Below, piece after piece: positions 7,066 to 14,415 of a stretch of DNA of 14,415 nt (position 1 is the first letter of the stretch; each line of letters starts with the position of its first letter). The notes beneath the pieces were generated by a model, which was not told the DNA's origin, searched no databases, and saw only the letters and a list, made by a program, of their open reading frames with translations. The translations under genes were made by a program, and so were the position numbers. Origin of the DNA: an uncultured Treponema sp. (GTDB lineage: Bacteria; Spirochaetota; Spirochaetia; Treponematales; Treponemataceae); NCBI GenBank assembly GCA_947167745.1, contig CAMVJE010000037.1, positions 1 to 14,415 of the forward strand, given 5' to 3'.

Positions 7066-7935
7066 ATGGCTAAAATTTCATTTGCTCAAAAATTTAAAAA
7101 TCTATTCACTTCAAAAAAAATAGACGAAGAGTTTTTTGACAGTCTCATCGATGCACTTGTTGAAGGCGACATGGGGGCAAAACTTGCGTATCAAATCAGC
7201 GGAGAACTTGAAAAAATCTGCCATGAAAAGAAAATTAGCGATCAGGATGGCATAAAGGCTGAATTGAAGACAATGCTGGCAGGCTATGTAAAAAGCTGTG
7301 AGTTTAAGCCGGAAAAAGATAAAGTCAATATTTACATGATGCTTGGCGTAAATGGAGTCGGAAAGACTACTACTGCAGCAAAAATTGCAAAAATATATAA
7401 AGAAAATGGAGAAAATGTAATTCTTGCAGCAAGCGATACATTCAGGGCCGCAGCTGAAGAACAGCTTGAAATGCACGGAGACAGGCTTGGAATACGCGTA
7501 ATTGCTCATCAGCATGGAAGTGATCCAAGTTCCGTTGTTTTTGATGCGGCGGAATCTTGCAGGGCAAGTGGCGGTGGCCTTATTATTGCTGATACGGCAG
7601 GACGCCTTCATAATAAAGAAAATCTTGTTCGCGAGCTTCAGAAAATCGATAGAATTGCTTCTCAGAAAGCAGATTCAGGTTGCTATAAAAAAATCCTTGT
7701 AATTGACGGAACGACAGGTCAGAATGCACTTCGACAGGCAGAAGTTTTTTCTGAAAGTGTAGGGGTGGACGCAATAGCAATAACGAAATACGATTCAACG
7801 GCAAAAGGCGGAGTTGCTTTTACAATTGGTAAAGAACTTGGAATCCCGGTAGCATTTGTCTGTACGGGCGAAAAATACGAGAATATAAGTGCTTTCGATT
7901 CAGAAAAATATATCGATAATTTCATAGGAAACTAA
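7066..7935 (+). CDS. ftsY: Signal recognition particle receptor FtsY
   Basis: FtsY is the SRP receptor GTPase that docks ribosome-nascent chain complexes at the inner membrane so that membrane and exported proteins reach the Sec translocon. At 289 residues this is the compact NG form without the long acidic A domain of E. coli FtsY. The N domain helices cover residues about 1-85. The G domain shows the P-loop GVNGVGKT at 94-101, the SRP-family DTFRAA at 124-129, DTAGR at 176-180, TTGQNA at 216-221 and the base-specificity motif TKYD at 240-243 (usually TKLD). The C-terminal TGEKYENISAFD matches the closing FtsY motif. A partner Ffh gene is not in the window. GGAG at 7056-7059, inside the end of the upstream gene, precedes the ATG by 6 bases. 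Distinction from Ffh rests on the missing M domain. Confidence 0.96.
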   Translation: MAKISFAQKFKNLFTSKKIDEEFFDSLIDALVEGDMGAKLAYQISGELEKICHEKKISDQDGIKAELKTMLAGYVKSCEFKPEKDKVNIYMMLGVNGVGKTTTAAKIAKIYKENGENVILAASDTFRAAAEEQLEMHGDRLGIRVIAHQHGSDPSSVVFDAAESCRASGGGLIIADTAGRLHNKENLVRELQKIDRIASQKADSGCYKKILVIDGTTGQNALRQAEVFSESVGVDAIAITKYDSTAKGGVAFTIGKELGIPVAFVCTGEKYENISAFDSEKYIDNFIGN

Positions 7936-7944
7936 AATCCTGAA

Positions 7945-9279
7945 ATGAAAATGAGAAAATGTCCGGCTTTCAATTTTCATCTTTCAATACTGATTCTGTT
8001 AGTCTCTGTTTTTACAGGCTTCTCTCTTTTTGCAGAGGATTTATCTTCTGATGATAAAAATGAACTTTCACATATAAGGGATTTTACCTTTGAAATTACT
8101 CGCAGTTATATAACTGGGATTCAGACACTGCCTGAAGGGGCTAATCTTGCTTCAATTTCAAAGATGGCTGCCTCCCTCATGGCAAGACGAAAAATCATTC
8201 TTCCATGGGAAGATCCCGTTTATCTCTGTGAATTTTATTATCCTGAAAAAATCGGAATCATTGCTTCCACTTTTACACATGAAGATTTACATGCTAAGGT
8301 TGTTGAGGAAGAGGCTGGAATTCCTGATTTTGACTGGGTTGACATCATTTTACAAAGTCTTGGCTCAGATTATAAAACTGAGACTGAGACGGTTAGGGAC
8401 ATCAATGATGCTTCAAAATTAATCGAATTGCTTGAGAATAGTGACGGACGAGGAATTGAAGCTGCTGATGAAAAAAAAGGCCAGGAAGATATCCCTGTTG
8501 AGTATGTTTTTCCAAAAAATGACGGCAGCCTTCGAAGGTTCTCCTATGATGGAGAAGAATTTACTGTCTGGAAAGAAGGAAATATAACGGTTCTTGTTAA
8601 TTTTTACGGAACTTCAATAATAAGAAAAAAATTTGATGATTTGAGCCGTTTAATTAGAAGTGAGCGCTTAAAAACTGCCCCCCTTGCAAAAAATGTTTCT
8701 TTTGAATCAATAATTTCTTATCAATATAAGGATGATGGAAGCCTGCCAATAAAATCAATCGAAGAAAACTTGGAGTCAAAAAAAAGAATTGTAAGTAATT
8801 ATAATGAACATGGATACCCGGTAAGCCTTCTTGAAAGTCATTATGAAGAGCGGGAAATAAAATTTAAGGAAAATGTTCCTGAAGGTCAGACAGAAAAAAA
8901 GACGGAGAGACTTTTTCTTGATGATAAAAAAACAGACTGGAAATATGATGAAAAGGGGCGCATTATTGAAGAAAGCAACATTTTCTGGAATTACAAAAAG
9001 ATGCTTTCCGGCCGTTATTCTGTGTCAAAGCGAACTATAAAGAATGAATATGATTATACTTCCGTAAGTGAAGAAAATAATCTTCCGCCAGACTTAAAAT
9101 TTTATGAGGACGGAGTGCTTCATTTGGAGCGGAAATACAGTGGGGTTGCAACTTATTCTGAAAAACTCTTCTTTGACGGGGATTTTTCTGTGCAAGTTCT
9201 CTACGAAAACGGATTAAAAAAGACCGAGATAATATATCTGAAAAATGTGGAGCAGAGGAGACGAAATTTTGAATATTAA
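7945..9279 (+). CDS. Exported protein of unknown function with YD-like repeats
   Basis: A 444-residue protein with no family I recognise. Residues 1-30 look like a signal peptide (hydrophobic core LSILILLVSVF, likely cleavage after SLFA before Glu31), so it should be periplasmic or outer-membrane associated. The C-terminal half (about 250-430) contains repeated aromatic-Asp/Asn-Gly strand motifs such as YKDDGSLPIKS, YNEHGYPVSLLES, KYDEKGRIIEES and FYEDGVLHLERKY, a pattern seen in YD/RHS-type and MORN-like beta repeats. The N-terminal part is mixed helix and strand. It starts 9 bases after ftsY with no clear Shine-Dalgarno; an ATG two codons later is an alternative start. Its 3' end overlaps the next gene by 11 bases and carries that gene's ribosome binding site, so it is translationally linked to the lol genes. 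A link to lipoprotein or envelope assembly is inferred from this position only. Confidence 0.75.
   Translation: MKMRKCPAFNFHLSILILLVSVFTGFSLFAEDLSSDDKNELSHIRDFTFEITRSYITGIQTLPEGANLASISKMAASLMARRKIILPWEDPVYLCEFYYPEKIGIIASTFTHEDLHAKVVEEEAGIPDFDWVDIILQSLGSDYKTETETVRDINDASKLIELLENSDGRGIEAADEKKGQEDIPVEYVFPKNDGSLRRFSYDGEEFTVWKEGNITVLVNFYGTSIIRKKFDDLSRLIRSERLKTAPLAKNVSFESIISYQYKDDGSLPIKSIEENLESKKRIVSNYNEHGYPVSLLESHYEEREIKFKENVPEGQTEKKTERLFLDDKKTDWKYDEKGRIIEESNIFWNYKKMLSGRYSVSKRTIKNEYDYTSVSEENNLPPDLKFYEDGVLHLERKYSGVATYSEKLFFDGDFSVQVLYENGLKKTEIIYLKNVEQRRRNFEY
9254..9260 (+). promoter_or_regulatory. Shine-Dalgarno that fixes a TTG start for the first lol permease
   Basis: AGAGGAG ends 8 bases before TTG at 9269. 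The in-frame ATG at 9245 has no such site and would add eight residues (from MWSRGDEI) not expected in the family, so the TTG is preferred. Confidence 0.75.
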
Positions 9280-10573
9280 ATGGATTTATTTTGTGTCACG
9301 ACGCTTTGCCAAGGTTGACCGGAAAGGCTCTTCTGCTGTTACGACTGCGCTTTCAACTTTGGGAATTTGCTTCGGTGTTATGACCCTTATCACTGTAATC
9401 AGCGTGATGAATGGATTTCAGCATAGTTTTATCGATGTTATCATGGAAATCAGTTCCTATCATATCCGTGTGGAGAATTTTGAAGGAAATAGCCAGAAAA
9501 CTTTTCCTCAGACTGTATCTGATTTTGAGGATTTCTGCCGTTCAGAAGAATCTGTCCTCTCGATTACTCCTTTTTATGAAGCAGAAAGTCTCGTTCTCGG
9601 AAATTCGGGCAGGGAAGCCGCCGCAATGATTAAGGCAGTCCCAGCCACCGTGAGGGAAGATGATTCAGGCTTTAAAAAACAGGTCAGCATGATTGCCGGC
9701 CAGTTTGATATTTCTTCGCCCAACAATATCGTTATCGGCTCAGAGCTTGCCCGCCGCTGTGGTGCCCGATTAGGCAGCGAAATAAATCTTTACGCTCTTT
9801 CTGGCGGAAGCGATGTTGATTTGTTTTCAAGCCAGCGGCTTTTTACTGTGACGGGAATTTTTCACACGGGTTATGCCGACATCAATGCTTCTTTTGCTTT
9901 CATAAATATCGAAGATGGAAAAAAATACTTCGGTGCTGACTCAAAACTGATTTACGGGCTCAAGCTTCTTGATGAAAATGACTGTGACCGCCAGATTGCC
10001 AGAATTTCTTCTCAATTTCCTGACTTAAAGTCTGAGTCATGGAAGAGCTATAACCGGGCCTTTTTCGGTGCTTTGCAAGTTGAAAAAAATATGCTTATGG
10101 TTCTGGTCTTTTTGATTTTTGTTGTTGTGGCAATCAATATTTTCAACGGAATGAGGCGAATGGTTTTTGAGAGGCGGGAGGAAATTTCAGTACTTACGGC
10201 TTTTGGAGGAAAACCTGTTTCTATTCAGTCAATTTTTGTCATGCAGGGATTTTTGACGGGACTTTCAGGCTCCATTCCGGGAGTGCTTCTAGGTCTGTTC
10301 CTTTCAATCAACATGGACACAGTCTTTATGCTCTTGTCAAAACTTTCTTATTATGCCAGCCTTTTTTTCGTCATGCTATTTAATCCGGCAAATGCTGATT
10401 TTGTGCGTGAGAATCCTATGTTTATGCTTTACGCAAGTATTCCCCCCAAGATTTTTACAGGCGAAGTCCTTATGATTTCCATGTTTGGAATTATGTCGTC
10501 GCTTATCGCAAGTTTTATCGCGAGTCGCGGCGTTTTAAAAATGACAGTTGCAGAGGTAATGAGAGATGAGTGA
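9269..10573 (+). CDS. lolC: LolC/LolE-type lipoprotein-releasing permease
   Basis: Inner-membrane subunit of the LolCDE ABC transporter, which extracts mature lipoproteins from the inner membrane and passes them to the carrier LolA. From the TTG start it is 434 residues, near the usual 400-415. Topology is typical: a first membrane helix at about 26-47 ending in the family motif VMNGF, a large MacB/FtsX-like periplasmic domain (about 50-270), then three helices at about 275-294, 323-345 and 399-420. The cytoplasmic loop FERREEISVLTAFGG is the coupling helix that contacts the ATPase. It overlaps the preceding gene by 11 bases and lolD by 8. Whether it corresponds to LolC or LolE of E. coli cannot be decided without alignment; the canonical MNGF motif and first position favour LolC. 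A MacB-type exporter subunit is the alternative, less likely because of the four-helix pair arrangement around a small ATPase. Confidence 0.88.
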   Translation: MNIKWIYFVSRRFAKVDRKGSSAVTTALSTLGICFGVMTLITVISVMNGFQHSFIDVIMEISSYHIRVENFEGNSQKTFPQTVSDFEDFCRSEESVLSITPFYEAESLVLGNSGREAAAMIKAVPATVREDDSGFKKQVSMIAGQFDISSPNNIVIGSELARRCGARLGSEINLYALSGGSDVDLFSSQRLFTVTGIFHTGYADINASFAFINIEDGKKYFGADSKLIYGLKLLDENDCDRQIARISSQFPDLKSESWKSYNRAFFGALQVEKNMLMVLVFLIFVVVAINIFNGMRRMVFERREEISVLTAFGGKPVSIQSIFVMQGFLTGLSGSIPGVLLGLFLSINMDTVFMLLSKLSYYASLFFVMLFNPANADFVRENPMFMLYASIPPKIFTGEVLMISMFGIMSSLIASFIASRGVLKMTVAEVMRDE

Positions 10574-11264
10574 GATTATTGTTTCGATTCAGAATCTTGA
10601 AAAAACATACAAGACAGAGAGTGAATCACTGACGATTTTAAAAAATCTTAATCTTGAGATTGAAAAAGGCAAAAAAGTCGCAATCGTCGGTGAAAGCGGA
10701 AGCGGTAAAAGCACTTTCCTCAATATACTTGGCGGGTTGGATAATGCCACAAGCGGCTTGGTAAGGTGCGGCGAATATGAGCTTTCTCATCTTGATGAAA
10801 ACAGGCTTTCTCTCTACCGCTCACATTTTCTTGGCCTGATTTTTCAGTTCCATTACCTCTTGAAGGATTTTACTGCCCTTGAGAACGCTTTTTTGCCGGC
10901 TCTTATGGCAGGATCTTCCAAAAAAGAGGCCAGAGAGAGGGCAAGGCAGCTTTTGTGCGATGTCGGCCTTGAAAAACGACTTGATCATCTTCCAAGCCAG
11001 CTTTCTGGCGGAGAGAGACAGCGTGTTGCTGTAGCCCGTTCCCTTATCAATGACCCTAAACTTATACTTGCCGACGAGCCGACTGGAAATCTTGATCCGC
11101 AGAATGCCCTTATGATTGGAGACCTCTTGTTTTCTATGGCAGATAAATATCAGAAGACGCTTTTTCTGGTTACTCATGACATGAATCTGGCAAAAAAGGC
11201 TGACCTATGTTATTCAATAAAGGGCGGCCAGCTTGAAAAAGTAGAGAATCAGGAGAAATCATGA
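10566..11264 (+). CDS. lolD: Lipoprotein-releasing ATPase LolD
   Basis: The 232-residue ATP-binding subunit that powers lipoprotein extraction by LolCDE at the cytoplasmic face of the inner membrane. All ABC motifs are intact: Walker [10 protein letters not shown] (42-50), Q-loop around Q94 (IFQFHYLL), signature LSGGERQ (146-152), Walker B LILADEP (166-172) followed by TGNLD, and the switch His at 204 (VTHD). Length and the QFHYLL and EPTGNLD stretches place it in the LolD/MacB/FtsE subfamily; the two flanking LolC/E-type permeases choose LolD. It starts inside the end of the upstream permease (8-base overlap; AGAGG at 10552-10556 is the likely ribosome binding site) and ends in an ATGA overlap with the next gene, so the three subunits are probably translated in step. 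Confidence 0.93.
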   Translation: MSEIIVSIQNLEKTYKTESESLTILKNLNLEIEKGKKVAIVGESGSGKSTFLNILGGLDNATSGLVRCGEYELSHLDENRLSLYRSHFLGLIFQFHYLLKDFTALENAFLPALMAGSSKKEARERARQLLCDVGLEKRLDHLPSQLSGGERQRVAVARSLINDPKLILADEPTGNLDPQNALMIGDLLFSMADKYQKTLFLVTHDMNLAKKADLCYSIKGGQLEKVENQEKS

Positions 11265-12589
11265 CTTTTTCTTCGTCACTTTTATTCGCTTCAAGGCTTC
11301 TCTTTCCCCGCACGGGCAAAAAATCCAACGCCAGACGCAGTCTCTTTGGTGCATTTGTCTGCATAGGAATAAGCCTCGTTCCCCTCATTATGGTGCTCAC
11401 TGTCTCGGACGGCATGATTAAGGGCATTACCGAGCGCATGATCGGACTTGGCTCTTCTCACATTCAGCTGGTCCTCTATCCTAAGTCAGAATATGCTGAA
11501 AATGCCGGAAATATGCAGATTCTTGCTGACGCGATAAAAAAATACGACACTGGCGTAAAGGCAGTTTACCCCGAATTGCAGGGAATAGGTCTTGCGTCAT
11601 CAAGCAAAGGCCGTTTCGGCTCTTCAATCCGGGCCCTTGAAAGCGATATCTTTGAAAAAAATCCTGCTTTTGCTTCACTTTTTGAGGTCATTGATGGCAA
11701 CACGGATTTGTCGGCGCGGAATTCCTGCGTTCTTGGAAAAAAACTTGCCTCAGACTTGGGTGTAAAGGCTGGGGAAAGAATCAGACTCATCACCACAAAA
11801 GAAAATTCTTCTGGAAAGACCATGCCGAAAATCACATCATTAAAGGTTAGCGGAATCGTTTCTTCTGGCTATCAAGAACTGGATTCTCTCTGGCTTTTTG
11901 TCTCCCTTGAAAACGGCTTCGATTTGATTTCCCTTTCTTCGGGAACGGCGGTTTTTGGAATTGAAACCGAGGATGCATTTTCTCTCAGCCTTGAAAAAAC
12001 TTACCGTAAACTCTCGCCTTTTCTTTCTTCTGCAGGACGATTGTATCGCTGGAACGACTTGAATTCAGCCCAATACGAGAATTTTGCCTCGACTCAGATT
12101 ATGCTCATTTTCATTATGATGCTGATTGTTCTCGTCGCCTCGGTTAATATTTCAAGTGCCCTTGTCATGCTGGTCATGGAGCGCAAAAAAGAAATCTCGA
12201 TTTTAAAGAGCCTGGGCGGAAGTTCCAACGGAATTGCACTTTCTTTTATCATCACCGGCCTGGTTACAGGTGCCCTGGGAGTGCTTTTCGGTCTTCCACT
12301 GGGGCTTTTCTGTTCCCTTCATTTTAACGGAATTATGGGGGCGATAGAGTTTGTTGTGAATCTTGGTGCAAAAGTCTTTTATTTTCTTACAGACGGAAGC
12401 CTTGCTGAATATGTTCCTGTTCACCTTCTGGACGAGGCTTTTTATCTGCAGAATTTTTCTATTGTGATTCCTTTGCCAAAGATTTTATTGATTGCTTTGG
12501 GGACGATACTTCTTTCTCTTCTTGTGAGTCTGATTCCGGCCATGAAAGCTGGCAAAGAAAAACCAATTGAAACATTGAGAAAAATTTGA
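11261..12589 (+). CDS. lolE: Second LolC/LolE-type lipoprotein-releasing permease
   Basis: The other membrane subunit of the predicted LolCDE complex, 442 residues. It has a first helix at about 27-48, a periplasmic domain of about 220 residues, and helices at about 277-305, 324-352 and 403-427. The coupling loop MERKKEISILKSLGG is conserved. After the first helix it has VSDGM where LolC-type proteins have VMNGF, so it is clearly diverged from the first permease and not a recent duplicate. In E. coli, LolE receives lipoproteins while LolC holds LolA; assigning LolE here is by elimination. The start ATG overlaps the lolD stop (ATGA), with AGGAG at 11251-11255. Its last codons contain the -35 box of the mcsA promoter. 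Confidence 0.87.
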   Translation: MTFSSSLLFASRLLFPRTGKKSNARRSLFGAFVCIGISLVPLIMVLTVSDGMIKGITERMIGLGSSHIQLVLYPKSEYAENAGNMQILADAIKKYDTGVKAVYPELQGIGLASSSKGRFGSSIRALESDIFEKNPAFASLFEVIDGNTDLSARNSCVLGKKLASDLGVKAGERIRLITTKENSSGKTMPKITSLKVSGIVSSGYQELDSLWLFVSLENGFDLISLSSGTAVFGIETEDAFSLSLEKTYRKLSPFLSSAGRLYRWNDLNSAQYENFASTQIMLIFIMMLIVLVASVNISSALVMLVMERKKEISILKSLGGSSNGIALSFIITGLVTGALGVLFGLPLGLFCSLHFNGIMGAIEFVVNLGAKVFYFLTDGSLAEYVPVHLLDEAFYLQNFSIVIPLPKILLIALGTILLSLLVSLIPAMKAGKEKPIETLRKI

Positions 12590-12603
12590 CGCTGGTTTAT
12601 AAT
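12575..12603 (+). promoter_or_regulatory. Sigma70-type promoter of mcsA-mcsB
   Basis: TTGAGA at 12575-12580, exactly 17 bases, then a perfect TATAAT at 12598-12603. Transcription should begin near 12610, giving a leader of about 32 bases before mcsA. The -35 box lies within the last codons of lolE. I see no CtsR operator (tandem GGTCAAA-type heptads) or CIRCE element next to it. Confidence 0.8.
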
Positions 12604-12641
12604 TATCAGTATCTTTATAGAAATTAATTTACGGGAATATT

Positions 12642-13157
12642 ATGCTCTGCGATTTATGCGGTGAAAACGATGCTGTTCTTTTTATTGAACAGACCAATGC
12701 AAATAACAAACGAAAACTTAATCTCTGTGCCGATTGTGCCAGAAAAAATGGTGTTGCTCCTGATTCTAAGACAATTGGCCGTTCTCTCGCCATGCTTTTT
12801 GATTCACTTTTAGGAAAGAACAAGATTCAGACTCAAAAAGAAGACAACCGAGTCTGTCCTGTATGCGGCTGTAGTGTTAAAGAAATCACAATGACCCGCC
12901 AGACAGGCTGTCCAGAGTGCTATGGTGTCTTTAAAAGCGAGGTTCTTGATTCTTTCAAAAAAATTGGGGTTATTCCGCCTTACAAGGGTACTCTTCCTAA
13001 GCGCCTCAAGAATTTCCGTTCTGTCCTCACAGATAGAATTATCATACAGGCCAAGCTTGAAGAGTCTTTAAAGCGGGAGGATTATGAGCGGGCTGCCGTT
13101 TATCGTGACTATCTCAAAGCCCTGGAAAAATCTCCTGTAGCAGGTGGAGAAGTCTGA
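12642..13157 (+). CDS. mcsA: McsA-like zinc-binding UVR-motif protein
   Basis: McsA activates the arginine kinase McsB and binds metal through paired cysteines. The 171-residue protein has four CxxC motifs at residues 3-6, 29-32, 72-75 and 90-93, as in Bacillus McsA, and a UVR motif at about 135-163 (the LEESLKREDYERAAVYRDYL helix pair) of the kind that binds ClpC-type or UvrB partners. Length is close to the Bacillus protein. The weak GGGA at 12633-12636 is the only ribosome binding site candidate. It has its own promoter. The stop overlaps the mcsB start by one base, so the pair is translationally coupled. In Bacillus, mcsA follows ctsR; here the upstream neighbour is lolE, so the usual stress regulator is absent locally. 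Confidence 0.9.
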   Translation: MLCDLCGENDAVLFIEQTNANNKRKLNLCADCARKNGVAPDSKTIGRSLAMLFDSLLGKNKIQTQKEDNRVCPVCGCSVKEITMTRQTGCPECYGVFKSEVLDSFKKIGVIPPYKGTLPKRLKNFRSVLTDRIIIQAKLEESLKREDYERAAVYRDYLKALEKSPVAGGEV

Positions 13158-14254
13158 TGGCAGAAAGCGAAACAAATCTTTCAAGCGATGCATGGTACGC
13201 TTTTAACGGTCCTGAAAACGATGTAGTTTTATCAACACGGGTGCGTCTGGCCAGAAATTTGGCCAATTTTCCATTTCCTGCCAAATTCAAGGACGATGAT
13301 GCCTTTCGCGTACAAACTTTGGTTTTTGATTCATTCTCCCATTGTCAGGAGCCTGACAAATATCAGGGAGTGGTGGCTTCGGAACTTGACGAACTGGGAG
13401 CCCTCATTCTGGAAGAGAGGGGCGTTCTGGACTCAGAAAGCGCAAAGGAAAAGGGCAGCGGAATCATCGTTCGCACTGACGGCAAAGTTTCCTGTGCCAT
13501 AAACTCAAAAGATCATGTTCGTCTTGCTTCCTTTGTTCCAGGTCTTGACGGCAATGAAGCTTTTGCCCTTTGCGCCAAAATAGACGACGAATTGCAGAAC
13601 ACGATGCAGTTTGCAGCTGATTATGAATTCGGCTATCTCACTTCATCTTTAAACGACTGCGGAAGCGGCATGAAAGTCTCTTGTAGAGTTCACTTGCCAT
13701 CTCTTTCTTTTTCGGGCCGCTTATTGGATTTGTTCAGTTCTCTTAATCAAAAAGAAATCATCGTAAGCGACTGTTTCGGAGCCGGAACTATTCCTTCTTC
13801 TTCTTTGGGATTTTACTATCAGATTTCAACAAAAACGGCAGGAAACGGCACTGAACTTGATCAGATTGCAAGCCTCGTTTCTTCAGTAAAATATCTGGTT
13901 GAAAACGAAAGGCGGGAGAGAAATGTTGTCTTGCGTTCAAGGCAGACAGAGCTTCGTAACCGTATTTACTCTTCTTACGCAAAAGTAAAATACGCATCTC
14001 TGATTAATGATCGTGAAGCAATCGAAATAATTTCTGACATCAAATGGGGAAAAAACTTGGGCTTTTTCTCAGAAATTGAAGACTCTGAGCTTTGCGCCCT
14101 TTTGTACAGAATCCAGAAGGGACATCTTGAATTCATGTTAAAGAGCCGCAAATTCAATTTCCCCGTCGATATTTCCGAAAATAAATCTCTCAAAACGGAT
14201 TATCTCAGGGCACTCATTCTCCAGGAAGCCTTTGAAAATATCAAACTGAATTAA
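13157..14254 (+). CDS. mcsB: McsB-like phosphagen-kinase-fold protein, possibly inactive
   Basis: A 365-residue homologue of McsB, the kinase that phosphorylates arginine side chains and marks proteins for ClpCP. The N-terminal STRVRLARN (26-34) is intact, and length and overall order fit (Bacillus about 363). Compared with the Bacillus sequence as I remember it, several active-site positions differ. NEEDH is NSKDH at 116-120, losing both Glu. CPTNVGTG is SLNDCGSG at 164-171, so the catalytic-loop Cys is Ser and a Cys appears four residues later. LRAS is MKVS (Arg to Lys at 173). VRGIYGEG is VSDCFGAG (Arg to Ser at 204). The C-terminal phosphoarginine-binding RDxxRA is TDYLRA at 347-352. It may be a pseudokinase or use altered chemistry. 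AGGTGGAG at 13142-13148 is the ribosome binding site. No clpC follows. Confidence 0.88.
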   Translation: MAESETNLSSDAWYAFNGPENDVVLSTRVRLARNLANFPFPAKFKDDDAFRVQTLVFDSFSHCQEPDKYQGVVASELDELGALILEERGVLDSESAKEKGSGIIVRTDGKVSCAINSKDHVRLASFVPGLDGNEAFALCAKIDDELQNTMQFAADYEFGYLTSSLNDCGSGMKVSCRVHLPSLSFSGRLLDLFSSLNQKEIIVSDCFGAGTIPSSSLGFYYQISTKTAGNGTELDQIASLVSSVKYLVENERRERNVVLRSRQTELRNRIYSSYAKVKYASLINDREAIEIISDIKWGKNLGFFSEIEDSELCALLYRIQKGHLEFMLKSRKFNFPVDISENKSLKTDYLRALILQEAFENIKLN

Positions 14255-14257
14255 AAA

Positions 14258-14415
14258 ATGGTTTCTATGAAAAAAATCTTTTTTTTTGTTTTCTATTTTC
14301 TTGCTTTTTCCGCAGCTTCTTTTGCTTCAATTCGAGTTACAGCAAAAAACTGTCCGAAAACAAATGACTTGCCAAATTTTCTTTTAAAAGCTGCTTCTGA
14401 AGCTGACAAAACTTT
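14258..14415 (+). CDS. Exported protein, 3' end outside the window
   Basis: An open frame runs from ATG 14258 (or, more likely by signal-peptide shape, ATG 14267) to the right edge, giving 49-52 residues. From the second ATG it reads MKKIFFFVFYFLAFSAASFA, a clear signal peptide with predicted cleavage after SFA, then IRVTAKNCPKTNDLPNF. The rest and the function are unknown. It begins 3 bases after the mcsB stop (12 bases from the second ATG), so it is probably co-transcribed with mcsAB. No Shine-Dalgarno is evident. The signal peptide contains a run of nine T at 14279-14287. Confidence 0.7.
   Translation, partial: MVSMKKIFFFVFYFLAFSAASFASIRVTAKNCPKTNDLPNFLLKAASEADKT

Noticed and set aside
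7111..7611. 166-residue open frame on the minus strand
   Set aside because: It lies wholly inside ftsY, whose GTPase motifs are intact; Cys- and Phe-rich composition is typical of an antisense shadow.
12621..12630. Palindrome AAATTAATTT in the mcsA leader as an operator
   Set aside because: It is only A and T and 10 bases long in an AT-rich gap; chance is a sufficient explanation.
14232..14260. TTGAAA as -35 of a promoter for the last gene
   Set aside because: With a 17-base spacer the -10 position reads AAAATG and overlaps the start codon; read-through from mcsB is more likely.

Overview
The window looks like chromosomal DNA from a diderm, AT-rich bacterium, most likely a spirochaete of the Treponema type. 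The reasons are a TlyC/CorC-type CBS-domain protein followed by a secreted TPR protein, several secreted proteins of no recognisable family, a three-gene LolC-LolD-LolE lipoprotein sorting system (which implies an outer membrane), a McsA/McsB pair, and many starts with weak or no Shine-Dalgarno sequence. This assignment is inference from gene content; no rRNA, tRNA or species marker is present. I see no mobile element, tRNA or CRISPR array. Coding density is very high, and no gene-free stretch approaches 300 bases (the longest, between divergent genes, is 63 bases).

Layout. (1) 1-2909, plus strand: the 3' part of a TlyC/CorC-like gene, then a 710-residue exported TPR protein. (2) 2906-3826, minus strand: an exported FN3-like/TPR-like protein. 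It meets the TPR gene tail to tail, with the two stop codons interlocked in one TTAA. (3) 3827-3889: a 63-base divergent promoter region with near-perfect symmetry around TTGACAA. (4) 3890-12589, plus strand: a long, nearly gapless run. It holds a small Cas2-like protein, prfB (release factor 2, with the classic programmed +1 frameshift), an exported or anchored PEGA-like protein, ftsY (SRP receptor), an exported protein of unknown function, and lolC-lolD-lolE with overlapping ends. (5) 12575-14254: a strong sigma70-type promoter inside the end of lolE drives mcsA and mcsB. (6) 14258 to the edge: the start of another exported protein.

Functionally, the central run joins translation termination (RF2), membrane targeting (FtsY) and lipoprotein release to the outer membrane (LolCDE), interleaved with exported proteins of unknown role, so it reads as an envelope and export cluster. 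McsA/McsB would normally be a protein arginine kinase and its zinc-binding activator. Here the kinase lacks several residues that are conserved in the Bacillus enzyme.

Most interesting points: the apparently degenerate McsB active site; the Cas2-like protein without any CRISPR context, co-transcribed with prfB; the symmetric divergent promoter that predicts two leaderless mRNAs; and the intact RF2 autoregulatory frameshift. Family calls rest on recognised motifs and remembered homologues, not on searches.
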